DNA of 64,000 bases from Stachybotrys elegans (lineage: Eukaryota; Ascomycota; Sordariomycetes; Hypocreales; Stachybotryaceae), in NCBI GenBank assembly GCA_020746835.1, contig JAGPNK010000016.1, positions 558,001 through 622,000 on the forward strand. The letters run 5' to 3'. Every line of letters begins with the position of its first letter. The stretch's first letter is position 1. Shown here piece after piece: positions 21,351 to 33,344 of the stretch. The notes below the pieces were generated by a model, which was not told the DNA's origin, did not search any database, and saw only the letters and a program-made list of their open reading frames with translations. The position numbers and the translations under genes are program-made.

Positions 21351-21410
21351 GAGGACAATATACTAAAAGAAGACAAAGCGCTTCGCCTTTTGATTGCTAC
21401 TCTCCTCGAC

Positions 21411-23568
21411 TCACACCTCTTGATCGTATTTGGCCTTCCACTCTTCGTTAATGGCCCGATAGTCGTTTGGACCGTAAGGACTGGTCATCTCATTAAACCA
21501 CCCATTCTTGCGATGCACCCTCAAACCAAGATCGGCCATCAGCATATCGAAGAACGGCACAGCCTCAAAGACAAAGTCCGGCCGCAGACGTCCATGCCCA
21601 GAAGGGTACCGCCACTTGCCGAAGCGATTGTGCAGGACTGTCTCGTAGTGTACCTGGTCCATTGTCATGCCATCCTCGCTCGCTTCCTTCTCGTCCTCTT
21701 CCACGTACGCGGCCTGGCTCGGGTCCCGATCCAGCTTTCCATCAAAGTAGGCGCTTATCCAGAGTCCTTGGATGTGGGCGCAGGTTGCCGTGCTGAAGTT
21801 CATCAAGGCACCGGCAAAAGCAAGGTCTTTCGTACGGAGAAGGTCGGCGGTGCCAGGGACGGTAAACCGGTAGAGCATCATGGGCGTCTGCGGTGCCACA
21901 GGGACAGATGTATCGGTTTTGTCTGCATCGAAGGCCCTCGTGTCTGTGAGAGGGAGGTAATGAGGGTTCAGCTTCATCGGGACTTTGAGCCGTGGGAAGC
22001 GCTCCAGTATCTCGGCGTCGGCCTTGTTGATTAACTTCACTTGTCCCGCAAGTCCTTGGTCCCCAGGGCGATATTCTCCCGGCTTCGAGGGAGCATAACA
22101 TAGGCCGATAGACCTCTCGATACCTTCTGGCAAGAACTGGATTGATGGTTTATGTTTCCAGCCAGTGACACAGACCATGCCATCCGAGGTCAGGACCGTC
22201 TTATTGTTGTCCAGAAGATGAACTCTCCCCTCACTCAAGTGTGAGATGTCGGCCAGATGGACTCTTACTAAGCCATTGCGAACAAGCTCGAGGAAGTCAG
22301 TGTCATAGGTGTAGATGCTGAACGTGGAGCCATTGAACATTGCCTCGCTTGTGGGTTTGAGCTTCTTGGTCTCGGGGTGGTCATCGAATCCCATGAGCTG
22401 GATCGTATCACTGCCCAGGATATTCCAGAAGGCGTTGACAACAGCTCGACCGATAGCGGTACCATGCCAGAACGATTTGATGGCGTGGTATCCGCTGTCC
22501 TGGCCCCAGATACATGGCGAGAACCAGTGCACGAACCGGGTATCTAGAGAAGTATAAGAGGGGAAGAAGAAGAAGAAGAAGAAGAAGAAGAAGAAGAAGA
22601 AGAAGAAGAAGAAGAAGAAGAAGAAGAAGAAGAAGAAGAAGAAGAAGAAGAAGAAGAAGAAGAAGAAGAAGAAGAAGAAGAAGAGGTGTTTGAGAGTAGG
22701 CTGGTCTGGAGATTACTTACTGACGAGTTCTTCAATCCATTTCTTGAATGAGGTGACAAAGGAGGGAGCTACCCAACATGGGCCATGACCGGTTGCTGTT
22801 CCTCAGTGAGCATTAGCAGTAGCCAGCGTGGATATGTATCGTGAACGCCGACCTCGGATAACCCAGTCGACATGGATGCCATGGGTGGCGTACTCGTAGA
22901 CAGCGTCCCAGGCAAACTTGGAGCCTCCGAATACCGTCACACGGTTGGAAGGATCAAAGGCTGTGGCAGCAGTCTTGAAGTCCCTGGGGTGGAAGATAGG
23001 GCGACCGAACTCTTCTTGTCCGTTGATGTGCGGCATGAACGGCTCGGAAGTGAGTCCAGTGGCGACAATGAGCCGAGTGGCAAATATTTCTGATCCAGTG
23101 CTATTGGCATTGCTATGGCTGTGTTGCTGTGATTCTACCCTCAGTACCCAGCCGCCTTCTGGCTGGTGTGTTGCGGAGAGGGTCTTTGTGTATAGACGGA
23201 TAGAAGAAAAGATGCCAAAGTGTTTGGCGTAAGCGTTGAGATATTCGTAGATCGTCTGTCCCGGAATGTGTGCTTCGGGCCGGGCGTTGAACTGGGAGGG
23301 ATCCATGGGGAAGTCGGGATACTCGAAGGTGCCGTGTAAGTTGTTGGTCTTGAGGCCTGGGTAGAGCCGTTCAGCTCCCCATGTACCGCCAACACTACCG
23401 GCAGAGTCTAGAATGGCGATGGACTGCTCGGGATGTAGGCAGTGGTATTGCTTGGCCGCGGCCAGTCCGTACCATCCTGTCAAGGGGGGTCGGTCAAGCT
23501 GGGTAGATCGAGATATTGGGAATATTCTTACCGGCTCCAATGACTACAAGATCAAGACGCTCCATCAT
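21411..23568 (-). CDS. FAD-dependent monooxygenase, FMO/BVMO-like (622 aa)
   Basis: Exons 23568-23532, 23476-22853, 22795-22721 and 22543-21411; introns 55, 57 and 177 nt; total 623 codons. The N-terminus carries the FAD Rossmann motif GAGWYGLAAA, formed across intron 1, then GGTWG and ATGL. A second nucleotide-binding stretch is VFGGSKFAWDAV, then a conserved GHGPCWVAP segment and HWFSPCIWGQ after the long intron. Such enzymes oxidise small molecules using NADPH and O2; the substrate is unknown. No polyketide or peptide synthase lies nearby, so membership of a secondary-metabolite cluster is not supported. Intron 3 is enlarged by a 40-unit trinucleotide repeat. Either ATG at 23568 or 23565 could be the start. 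Confidence 0.85.
22563..22682. repeat. (GAA)40 microsatellite within monooxygenase intron 3
   Basis: Forty uninterrupted GAA units on the + strand, so (UUC)n in the pre-mRNA, forming most of the 177-nt intron 22720-22544 and lying directly upstream of its 3' splice site. Confidence 0.95.
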
Positions 23569-24965
23569 GTACACTTTATAAGAGACTCTACGCAATCATC
23601 CAGCTGAACTTGGTCGAAATGCTTCTCGAAGGCGTTTGAACGGAACTCAGGGAGCAGCTGCAGTTCGACATTTATACGAAAGCCTGGCAAAAGGCATCCA
23701 TCTGGCCACTGTACACGATGGAAATGTTCAAGCGGCATTGTGCCAATCCAAACACGGGATGCATATGCATATGCATATTTGATAGGGGATCAGCTCGTCG
23801 CCTCCTACATGACTGAACGGGTGATTCTGGCTTTCTGATGCATCATCGTCCAGCTGAAAACATCCCTGTGCAACACGCGTCTCCAAGCGTCTCCCCGAGC
23901 GGCCGCAAACTGTCCAGTCAAAAGAGTGGTGGCCACACGAAGGAAAGCCACAAGGTCCATGGTGGCAAGAATAGCCGGGCCGACTCGGGGCGGACTCATT
24001 GGCGGACGTAGAACGAGACTCGACATGTCGCTTTCCGGCCTGGGCTCGATGAGCAGGCCCCCCCTCCTCACTCTCTGATCGCAACGGCGCCTTCGCGACA
24101 TGTCATATTCGGCCATGGCTGCTTTGTGCTCGGCGCACAGAGTTGCACAGCATTGCCGGTATCCTAGCGTTCCGTGAGCCTGTGAAGATCCTTGCCGGGA
24201 GAGGCATAGGCCATTCCATCCACACGCATACAAGACATGCAACTATCGCAGGTCTTGACCCTCATAGACCCTCATCCTGGAAAAGCCTGTGAGACAAGCT
24301 TCTCTCTCCCCCCCTCTCCTCTTCTTTTCGCCGAGCAGCCAGATGGACCTCGTCTAGGCCCCCCCTAGGAGTGTCTCAACGCCACCGCGGGGTTAGAGTA
24401 TGAATGGGTAAAGCCGGACTGTCTCTGTCTGCTCTCCCAATATTTCCTAGACTGGGTTCAGGGCTTGGGCGCGTTGGGATTTGGATATTGTGTCTGATTC
24501 TTCATTACCTCATTACACAGCTCCAACGGCAGTTGAGATGTCTCATACTCGTGGTGCAAAGGCAACCAGCAAGAGAGAGAAGACAGGGAAGAGAGAGGAG
24601 AAGAAAGGAGAAGGAGTAGAAGAGCAAAAAGCAAAAAAGAAAAGCTCCTCTGGCCACCTACCCCTCCCACTCCCAGACCTCATGTTGTGATGTGTCATAT
24701 GCATGCGCTGTACCGTGGCCATGATGCTGGATATCAAGCGACCTACGCTTTGACTCGCACCTCAAAGGTTCCCTAAAAAGCGTGCCCATAGCCCATGGAG
24801 AGAGACCCCTCGTGGATTTAGTTTATGCCAATCCGACATGACTGTGTCAGTGCGTCGTCGCTGGAGTTGATATACTCCCCATCTCGAGGTCCTGCCCAGA
24901 CATCTCAATCTCTTGTCACATTTCTCTCGCCTTCTATCCTTTGCCTCCCATCTACCATTTGCAGC
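23569..24965. other. Intergenic between divergent monooxygenase and rhodopsin-like genes
   Basis: About 1.4 kb, no gene recognised. It includes alternating purine/pyrimidine-rich DNA near 24300-24325 and 24560-24650. Probably two promoters. Confidence 0.5.
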
Positions 24966-26468
24966 ATGTCGTCCCAACAACCGAGTGAGGCTGAGGTGGA
25001 GGCAGCCATGGCTGCGCTCCGCGCCTTCAATACCGAAGCGTTCACGTTGCTGGCCCTGGCCTTATCAATCACCCTTTTCAGGGTCTTTATCAGGATCAGG
25101 ACTGTCGGGTTCAAGAAGCTCTGGCTAGATGATTATCTTGTCGTCATTGCTGTGGTATGGCACCACATCTCTGCGTGCTCGGAAGCCAAGCTCATGTGCT
25201 TATAGATCTTCTATTCGGCCGAGACTGCCTTGGCGTACAGCGTTGGCAACACAGCTCATGGGCTGGCAAACAACTCCATGACGGATGAGCAGCGCGCAGC
25301 TCTCAAGCCCAGCGACCCAGAGTACCAGACGAGGCAAGTTCTCTCGACGATATCTCGTGCTAGGTATTGGCTGCTTACAATATCGTAGAGTGTTGGGTTC
25401 CAGAATCCAGCTGGCAGGATGGTCGACCTACTCGTTTCTTCTGTGGCTGCTCAAAGCAGCCATGTGCACCTTTTATTACCGCCTCACCAAGGACCTGGAG
25501 GGCTACCGGCGGCGCATATACATCGGCTTTGCCTTCATCGTTGCCAGCTGGTTTGTCGTGATGCTCAACTTCTTCTTCAGCTGCCGCCCGTTCCACCACA
25601 TGTGGCAAATCTACCCGAACCCGGGCATCTATTGCCAGCCTGCAATATCTCCGGCTCTGATCTGGGTCTACCTGAGCTTCAACGTGGCGACCGACTTGTA
25701 CCTCATCGCGATACCGATGCCGATGCTTTTCAAGATTGAGATGCCATGGTTCAAGCGGGTATGGCTCGTTGGCCTGTTCAGCTGCGGGCTCTTTGTCACC
25801 ATGGCTGCCATCTTGCGAGTGGTGCTATTGGTCTCTGTACGTCTCTGCCTCGTCTGTCTCGGGGTCGTCTTGGCTGTTCTAACAAAGCCCAGGATCCGGT
25901 CAACGGGGCTCAACTCGCCGGCTCGTGGGCCGTCCGTGAGACATTTGTCGCAGTCGTCACGACCAATCTCCCCATGCTCTTCCCGCACTTCAAGCGCTGG
26001 CTGAGTCCATTGGTAGCGGCGGTCCGTTCCACAGTGACAGGATCGAAGCCCATGGGCGAGACAGTCACCGGGCCAGTCAGCCTGGACGACTGGAGATCGA
26101 GGAGCCGACGGGCATCTCGTCGGGCCTCGGCCTTTGCCACCTCGGCCGATGCCGATAATGAGAGCGTGGAGAATATCGTGGGGGCCGGCCTGGGCGGCCT
26201 CAGCCAAAAGTCTAGCGTGTCCAGATCTGAAGCCCAGACAAGAGACAGCGACGGCGGGTCTTCTGGCATCCAGCGGCATATGGAAGTCTCAGTGCTGAGT
26301 GAGGGATTCGAGTCGGAGGAGCGTCGCCTGAGCGTGAGGAGCGGCAACTACACCAGCACATGGTCGTCCAACGCCATGGATCCCAAGACGCCTGAACGAA
26401 GCGAGTATTTTGCCGATCATGTTCATCAGGACATGTATAAAAGGGGCAGCCAATACGGTGCTCCTTGA
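24966..26468 (+). CDS. Fungal rhodopsin-domain (PTH11/SAT4-like) integral membrane protein (446 aa)
   Basis: Exons 24966-25154, 25206-25333, 25389-25836 and 25893-26468; total 447 codons. Seven hydrophobic segments fit the fungal seven-helix rhodopsin-domain family: TLLALALSITLFRVFIRI, YLVVIAV, WSTYSFLLWLLKAAMC, IGFAFIVASWFVVMLNFFFSC, ALIWVYLSFNVATDLYLIAIPMP, VWLVGLFSCGLFVTMAAILR and the helix around ETFVAVVTTNLPMLF. The family signatures LWLDDY and SWAVRETFVAVV...NLPM are present. The C-terminal about 140 residues are Ser-rich and cytosolic. Some relatives are proposed surface receptors; the ligand is unknown. Intron 2 uses a GC-AG boundary (ACGAG|GCAAGT); the only alternative GT in reach puts exon 3 out of frame. 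Confidence 0.85.
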
Positions 26469-27584
26469 ACAAGAGAATACCTGTTACTCGCAGCAAGGGC
26501 ATGGGAACGGAATTCTGGAATTGGGGATAGATCGATCAGGTTGATAGGTTGAGGCAGATCGAAAATTGTACATTGCCTACATGAATAAAAAAGCTTTACA
26601 AACAAAAGATTGGCTCGGCTACGTCCTGGTAAGTGATAAGATAGTACCTACTAGGCGGCCCTTGGTTATTGGTCAGCGTTTAAACAAGATTATCGCTCCT
26701 TTGAGATTGTTAGAATATTTAGGCCAATGGCCATTATTAGAACTACATATAAATATGTAATAGAGCTACAACATTAATCTGGCCATCACCAAAACAAAGT
26801 ACCCAGTAGGTTGCCTGTAACTGCACTACAAGTACGGAGTATATCGCGATGACTTCAATGGGCGATTCAATGGAGGAAGAGCAGGGGTCTTCAGATAAGA
26901 TAGGACCGTCCAATGGGATGCGATTTCGGACATCCGTACTATTACTTCTTAGGTAGTGCTAAGCCCAGATCATTCGTTCATTCGTTCCCCTCTTCTCCAG
27001 ACGGGGACGTGGGCCAAGGGTCAGTACATAAGAGTACATATTATACACGCTTAAATATGAATATGGGTAAGTACTGGTAAGTAGTCTGCGGGCTGCTCGT
27101 GGTGGCGGCCTGCTAGGCAGCCGGGGCTCGAGGAACCATACAGCATGTCTGCCTGCTGCCTGCCTTATCTCTGACCCAGAAATCCTGCCTGCCTGTTTGC
27201 TTCCATCAGCACAAAGACCATGATGCCTTTCTAGGACAGCATCACACGCCCTTTTTTGCCCCCCTGCCTTGTTGCAACCCGTTGCATCCCGCTCTCTTGA
27301 CACCACGCTTTCTTGGAACACATTCTTTACACTTTACGGGATCGTCGCCATCGCTAACTCACTCTTTTTTCTTCCTTTTTTTACTGCCTCACGGCTATAA
27401 ACCTTGCCCCGCCAACCCGCGGCGCGCGCCCTTGGATTCGGGCCTCGAGACCCCTCGTAAACGAAACCCCCTGGATCCTGACCCAATCGACCTACATAGC
27501 TCGCATACCAGACTCGACCCAAGACACCACACCCAAATCGTTATCGCTGCCGGTGCATTCCGCCCCGTCATACTTTCCGTCGAA
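26469..27584. other. Intergenic, AT-richer than its surroundings
   Basis: About 1.1 kb with no gene. The segment 26540-26800 is clearly AT-rich but shows no repeat ends or transposase remnants. The right end is the pyrimidine-rich leader of DOT1. Confidence 0.5.
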
Positions 27585-29148
27585 ATGCCTCTCCTCGGCG
27601 GCGGCAAGGCCAACAAATTCAAGGTCGATCCACCCAAGATTCGCATCGAAAAGGTCGTTGTTGAGCGTCCCGCGCCCAAGCCCAAGCCCAAGCCGACGCA
27701 GCCGTCCCTCACCAAAGACTCCTCCTCTCCCGCGCCTTCCACCCACCGCCCCTCGCCGCGACCTCTGGCCCGGCAGAGCAGCAGGTCGCCGTACCCGTCG
27801 TCGGCGGACGAGAAGCGTCGCGACCGTAAGCGCAAGACTGGCACCACCCCTTCCGCGACCTCGCGCCGTTCCCCTGCCAGCGACCGCGTCGAGTTCGACA
27901 AGGACAGTGACGATGACAACGAGGACGATGGCTGGATGACTCTCGAGACCCGCAAGAGGCAGCGTCTCGGCACCGGCGATGGCCGATTCACGGACCCCAA
28001 GCGGAGGCTCAAAAACTCAAAGGCATTCGAGAAGAGACCCGAGGGGCTCAAGTTCATTCACGCCGTCGATGTTGCGTCGCTGGAGCAGAAGTGCGTGCCC
28101 ATCATGGGTGCCCAAAAGGAGGACGTCGCAATAGAGTTGCAGTACCCCAGCCTCCAGCCTCGCGAAAGGTACGCCCCCCCCAGCTTGCCTGATTCTTGCT
28201 TAAGCTAACCCACGAGACAGGTATGAGCTAGTCTGGGGCAAGGACAAGATCGATGCAGTCGAGGCTAGTATCCGCATCGTACGACATGTCGCCGAGGCAT
28301 ATCTCACCGAGCAGGAGGCAGCGCCCTTTACCGAGCACAACACGGGCATTATCCGTCGCCTCGAGAAGGCATCCAACAGGAACATCCAAGATCTGGCAGG
28401 CTTCAAGGCTGCATTACGCGAGTACAACGAGCTGCTCCTCGGCCTGGTTGAGGACGGTGTGGTGGAGAAGAACCTGGAGAAGCGACATGAACTCCCTCGG
28501 AATCTCGTCGCTTTTATTCTCGACCAAGTCTATGACCGCACCGTCGCTCCCAAAGTAGAGCTGCTATCAAAATACGAAAACGGCACCGACTATGTCTACG
28601 GCGAACTGCTGCACCCCTTCATCTCCAAAATCCTTGTCGAGCAGACCATGATGACGTCGGAGCACGTCTTTGTCGACCTGGGATCCGGCGTTGGCAACGT
28701 AGCTTTGCAAGCAGCGCTTGAGATTGGCTGCGAGAGCTGGGGCTGCGAAATCATGGAGAATGCCTGCAACCTAGCCGATGCACAGAAGAAGGAATTCCAG
28801 GCGAGATGTATGCTCTGGGGCGTAAGACCTGGCAAGGTACATCTGGAACGGGGCGATTTCCGCAAGAAGTCTCGCATACTCGATGCCCTGAAGCGGGCCG
28901 ACGTGGTTCTCGTCAACAACAAGGCCTTCACCTCGGAGCTCAACGATGACCTCGTCCGCATGTTCTTGGATCTCAAGACGGGGTGCAAGGTCATCTCTCT
29001 CAAATCCTTTGTGGCCGACTCCAAGAACAACCACAACATTAATGACGTCGGCAGCACCATCTTCGAAGTGGAAGAGTGCACGTACCCGGAGGGGTACGTT
29101 AGCTGGACCAATGCCGGAGGCGAGTACTACGTCTCGACACGCAAATAG
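27585..29148 (+). CDS. DOT1: Histone H3-Lys79 methyltransferase DOT1 (503 aa)
   Basis: Exons 27585-28168 and 28221-29148, with a 52-nt intron. The N-terminal about 190 residues are basic, Pro/Ser-rich and disordered (nucleosome and DNA contact in the family). The catalytic domain contains [14 protein letters not shown] (the D1-loop region), the SAM-binding motif DLGSGVG at 347-353 followed by CEIMENA, and VNNKAF near 426-431, equivalent to the NN-x-AF motif of Dot1. It lacks a SET domain, as expected. It acts in the nucleus on nucleosomal H3K79 (silencing boundaries, DNA-damage checkpoint in yeast). The first in-frame ATG is at 27585. Convergent with ATG16, 239 bp between stops. Confidence 0.95.
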
Positions 29149-29387
29149 ACTATAGAGCTTCGTCAGCACCAGATACGAAGCATGTTGAATACCTTTCTCT
29201 TTTCTGTGTAGTAGTATGGATTTGGCAGGAATGTTGTTATTGGGAATTCTTTTCTGATAGAGAACACGGTTCGGGGAGGAAAGCGTAGCGTACTTGAGTC
29301 TTGCATGCATATAGCGCGTCGTTTCTTTGATAAGTCTCTCTTGGGTGGTTGAGTCTCGGGTGACCGCTGGATTCGGACGTCTGAGGA

Positions 29388-30092
29388 TTATCGGCCATTT
29401 TCAAAGAGCGGTTCGTTAGCGAGGTTCATGGCGTCTGCTTCTTGCGCCATTCTCTTCATCCACCGATCAACAAGCTCCTTGTTCTCCTTCTTGACCTTAT
29501 CTCTCTCCTTCTCGGCGATGGAAACCTGCAGGTTAAGCGTGATCATTTCGTCCTGGACTTGCTGCAGCACTGTCAGTTCTGAGGGTTGATGCAATGCTTG
29601 GACGCACCTCGAGCAGCTTCCTCTTCTCCCGCAGCTCGTATTCCCTGTCCTTCAAGCGTGTTGTAAGCGAGGTGACCTCGGAGTTGAGCTCGCGCAACGA
29701 CCTGGTATCGCCTTTCGTCTTTGAACGCAGCTTATCGAGATCCTCCTCGGCTGTACGTAGACGTGTTTCGGCGACACCTTTGGAGCGGAGGGCCTCGGCG
29801 AGTTCGAGTCGCAGCTGTGCAACACCTGGGTCGTCCTTGGGGGGCTCGACTGAGGTAGCCTTCTTGCCGACGGAGCTAGCGATATGAGATTCCAAGGCTG
29901 CTTTCTCGGCTTCCAGCGCCGATATCCTATCTGCCATCTGCGAGCCTGAGGGGATGAGCTTCATAGGCCTATGTGTGATGGAGGGGTTGTGCTGGGGCAC
30001 GAACATGTTTGTATGAGCTCCAAGTTGACCGGGTTGCGTAGCTCGGCGTCTTTGAAGGACGATAGATATTCTTCTTTCCAGTTGGGAGGCAT
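29388..30092 (-). CDS. ATG16: Autophagy protein Atg16 (199 aa)
   Basis: Exons 30092-30005, 29945-29608 and 29561-29388; introns 59 and 46 nt; total 200 codons. The N-terminus PPNWKEEYLSSFKDAE is the short amphipathic Atg5-binding helix typical of Atg16. It is followed by a long heptad-like coiled coil (about residues 30-185) ending RWMKRMAQEADAMN. There are no WD repeats, as expected for fungi. Atg16 dimerises and with Atg12-Atg5 directs Atg8 lipidation at the phagophore. The acceptor of intron 2 was chosen at GCTGCAG|CAAGTC because it alone keeps the coiled-coil frame (LLE-QVQDEM). Divergent from VPS16. Confidence 0.88.
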
Positions 30093-30470
30093 TCTTATAG
30101 CAAAGCAAGGTAAAATTCTCTATGCATAAAAATCCGGGTTGATTATTGAGATGGTGATGAGAGACAAGCTCATTTTACCACGACTTGCTGCCTTATTATC
30201 AGCGCGTGTCTGCCAGTCAGCTGCCCCGATAAGGCAAGGCAAGGGGGATGGACATTGGCGGGGCAGGCATGATGCAAGGTGCTCCATCCAAGCACATTTA
30301 GCCGAGGAATATCCTGCTATCGCAATCCACTGCGCTGCACTGCACTGGGCTTAGCTAGAGCTCCCTAATTACGGTAAACACCAGGCAGCACAATACGTGA
30401 TCGACCGTCGCAGGAGACATCCATTGTCGCCAGCCCGCAATTCTCGGAAAACAACATGAGATAGCGTTCG
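30093..30470. promoter_or_regulatory. Shared divergent promoter of ATG16 and VPS16
   Basis: 378 bp between start codons. A minimal upstream ORF on the VPS16 side occupies 30456-30464. No TATA box recognised. Confidence 0.55.
30456..30464 (+). promoter_or_regulatory. Minimal uORF (Met-Arg-stop) before VPS16
   Basis: ATG AGA TAG, ending 6 nt before the VPS16 start codon; with so short a gap, reinitiation should be inefficient, so leaky scanning would be needed if the leader includes it. Confidence 0.5.
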
Positions 30471-33344
30471 ATGGACACTCTTCATCCGAGAGCTGAGTGG
30501 GAGCAGGTGGGGGGAAACTGGTTCCGCAAGACCCAGCTATATACTGCTGTCTTTGATCAGGACCTGGACCTAGACAACTACATCATCGCTGCAGCTCCAT
30601 ATGGCGGCGCCCTAGGTATGTCCGACCTGCAGTTACTTGGCCTATCATCTACCTATGGCCGAGGCACTCGTCAGCTTTGTGAGGCTGCGTTGTGTCATGC
30701 CAATGTAGAGGCTCGTTGCTACTGTATTTGGAACTCAGAACTGCTCTCATCTAACAAGTTTGATAGCCTTGTGGCGTGATGACTCCAAGCTCCAGGTCTA
30801 CCAGCCGGGCAAGCCATCAAAACCCGCAATAGAAATTTACAGCCTTGCAGGCAAGAAGCTCCAGAGCATTGCTTGGGATAAGGGTGCCATCAAGGGTCTC
30901 GGCTGGTCAGAGAATGAGAACTTGCTGGTTGTGACAGCTGATGGAAACGTTCGCTGCTACGACCTGCAGGGCGACTTTAGCCATTTTTCTCTCGGCCATG
31001 GCGCAGACAACTACGGCGTCGAGTCGTGCCGGTATGGAGCACGGCTTGCATTTTGCGAAGGTAGCTGACAATTCTAGTTTCTATGGCCAAGGACTGGTTG
31101 CGCTACTCGGAAACAACACTCTGGTGACAGTATCGTCGTATTCCGAGCCACGACCAAAGCAGCTGGCCACCATTCCCTCGGGTGAGGTTCACTCATGGGC
31201 TCTTGTCTCTCCAGATCATACCCTATCACGATCGGTGGAGGTACTACTGAGCATTGAGAAGACGGTCTACGTCGTCGATGCTACGGATTGCGAGGATCGC
31301 TTCCTGGACATTGGCCCTTTCACCCATATCAGTGTTTCTCCCGACGGCCAGTTAGTGAACCTCTATGGTGAGAACGGCAAAGCGCACGTTATATCCAAGG
31401 ATTTTCAGGAGCGTCTCTTTGAGCACGATTCCAATTCTAACACACCCCCTCTTTACGTCGAATGGTGCGGAAGTGATGCGGTGATAGCCTGGGAAGACGA
31501 GGTTCACATCATTGGGCCTGGGGACGTATCAGCGTCGTATCTGTACGAAAGCAACAGAGTACACGTTATTTCTGGTGAGCAACGCCTGCGCCTGGAAAGG
31601 TGTCATGCTGACAGACGGCAGAATATGATGGTGCTCGTCTATTGACGAATGATTATTGCGAGTTTCTGGAACGGGTTCCTCCCGAGACTATCAATGCTTT
31701 CGGTCAGGTGACAGACTCAGCACCCGCTTCAATTCTGCTAGACGCAGTGGCTCAGCTGGAGACGGAATCACCCAAGGCTGATGACTACATCCAGCTGATC
31801 CGTCCAAATCTAACCGAGGCAGTCGATACCTGCGTCAATGCTGCCGGGCGAGAATTCGATGTGCATTGGCAGAAACGACTACTGAAAGCTGCTTCCTTCG
31901 GCAAGTCCGTCTTGGACATTTACAACAGCGACGAGTTCGTCGAGATGTGCGAAGTGCTGAGGGTTCTGAATGCCGTTCGTTTCTACGAGATTGGCATGCC
32001 AATCTCCTATGAGCAGTATCAGCGCCTGACCGCCGAGGGCCTTATTCGACGCTTGCTGAACAGGCACGAGTATCTGCTCGCGCTGAAGATTGCTGGCTAC
32101 CTCAAGCTTCCCTCTGACAGAATTTATGTACACTGGGCATGCTCCAAGGTCAGAGTGGGTTCCGAAGACGATGAGACTATCTGCAGACTTGTGGTGGAGA
32201 GGCTTTCGGGCAAGCCCGGTATTTCGTTTGAAGAAATCGCAAGAGCTGCGTACCACGAAGGGCGCACGAGGCTCGCAACAGAGCTACTGAATCACGAGCC
32301 GCGCGGAGGGCGACAGGTTCCGCTCCTCTTGGATATGGAGGAGGATGAGCTTGCTCTGGACAAGGCTGTGGAGAGCGGCGATTCAGACCTAATCCTGTCT
32401 GTTTTGATGAAGCTCAGGAAGAAGTTACCACTCGCCGCCTTTTTCCGAGTCATCAATGCACGCCCAACTGCCGCGGCGCTTGTTGAGTCTGCTGCTCTAT
32501 ATGAAGGCGACAATGCGATGCTGAAGGACTTTTATTACCAGGATGACCGAAGGGTGGACGGCGCCAACGTGTTTATTCGCGAGTCGCTTAAGCAGCCAGA
32601 TGCGCGAACGTCGTCGGACAAGCTTGCATTGGCGGCCAAGCTCCTCTCCGACTCCAAGGACACATCCTTTGAGCTACACGCACTGAAAGAGGCGGCTACA
32701 CTCCTGCGCATGCAAGAGGCGTTCGACCGAGATCTGACAGACACATTTACGGGCCTCAGCGTCCAAGAGACCATGTTCAAGCTGATCCGCCTCGGCTATC
32801 AGGGCCGAGCTAAGAAGATTCAGAGCGAATTTAAGGTGCCAGAGAAGGTAGCATGGTGGATTCGGTAAGCCCCCAATGTACCCCGGATTACTACAGATGC
32901 GGATGGCTTGGATCTGTAGCTGCATATGCGAGGAAGCTGACATGAGGATTAGACTGCGAGCACTGGTAGCCAAGAGAGACTGGAGCGAGATTGAAGAGGT
33001 TGCACGCACCAAGAGGAGCCCAATCGGATGGGAGGTAAGCCTATTGATCCTGGATAATGGATTTACCGGACTGGCAACTGATTCCTTGGCAGCCTTTTTA
33101 TAACATGACACTGCAGGCGGGCAATCCCCGACTGGCGGCAGTGTTTATCCCCAAATGTACGAACCTTGAACCTGGCGAGTCCATTACCATGTACGAGAAG
33201 TGCGGAATGCGAATCAAGGCGGCAGAGGAGGCTATCAAGCTCAAGGACCCGCACGCATTCACCAAGATACTGGAGGCGGCTGGCCGAACGACACAAGAGG
33301 GTCGCGAGATTGAGAGGCTGGGTAATGCAGCGTTCAAGAAATAG
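30471..33344 (+). CDS. VPS16: Vacuolar protein sorting protein Vps16, HOPS/CORVET core subunit (827 aa)
   Basis: Six exons: 30471-30615, 30767-31031, 31078-31574, 31622-32864, 32953-33034 and 33093-33344; total 828 codons. The N-terminal half is the beta-propeller (Vps16_N): WFRKTQLY, LALWRDDSKLQVY, LGWSENENLLVV, ISVSPDGQLVNLY. The C-terminal alpha-solenoid (Vps16_C) includes AGYLKLPSDRIYVHWACSKV, VLMKLRKKLPLAAFFR, and a tail with GNPRLAAVFIPKC. Vps16 binds the SM protein Vps33 in the tethering complexes that drive endosome and vacuole fusion. Length equals fungal orthologues (about 800-840). Intron 1 (151 nt) is longer than the others. The neighbour ATG16 acts in the same vacuolar degradation route. 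Confidence 0.95.

Noticed and set aside
21411..26468. Secondary-metabolite cluster around the monooxygenase and rhodopsin-like genes
   Set aside because: No backbone synthase or other tailoring enzymes; both flanks are housekeeping genes.
26540..26950. Degenerate transposon in the AT-rich stretch before DOT1
   Set aside because: No terminal repeats, target duplications or transposase-like translation could be seen.
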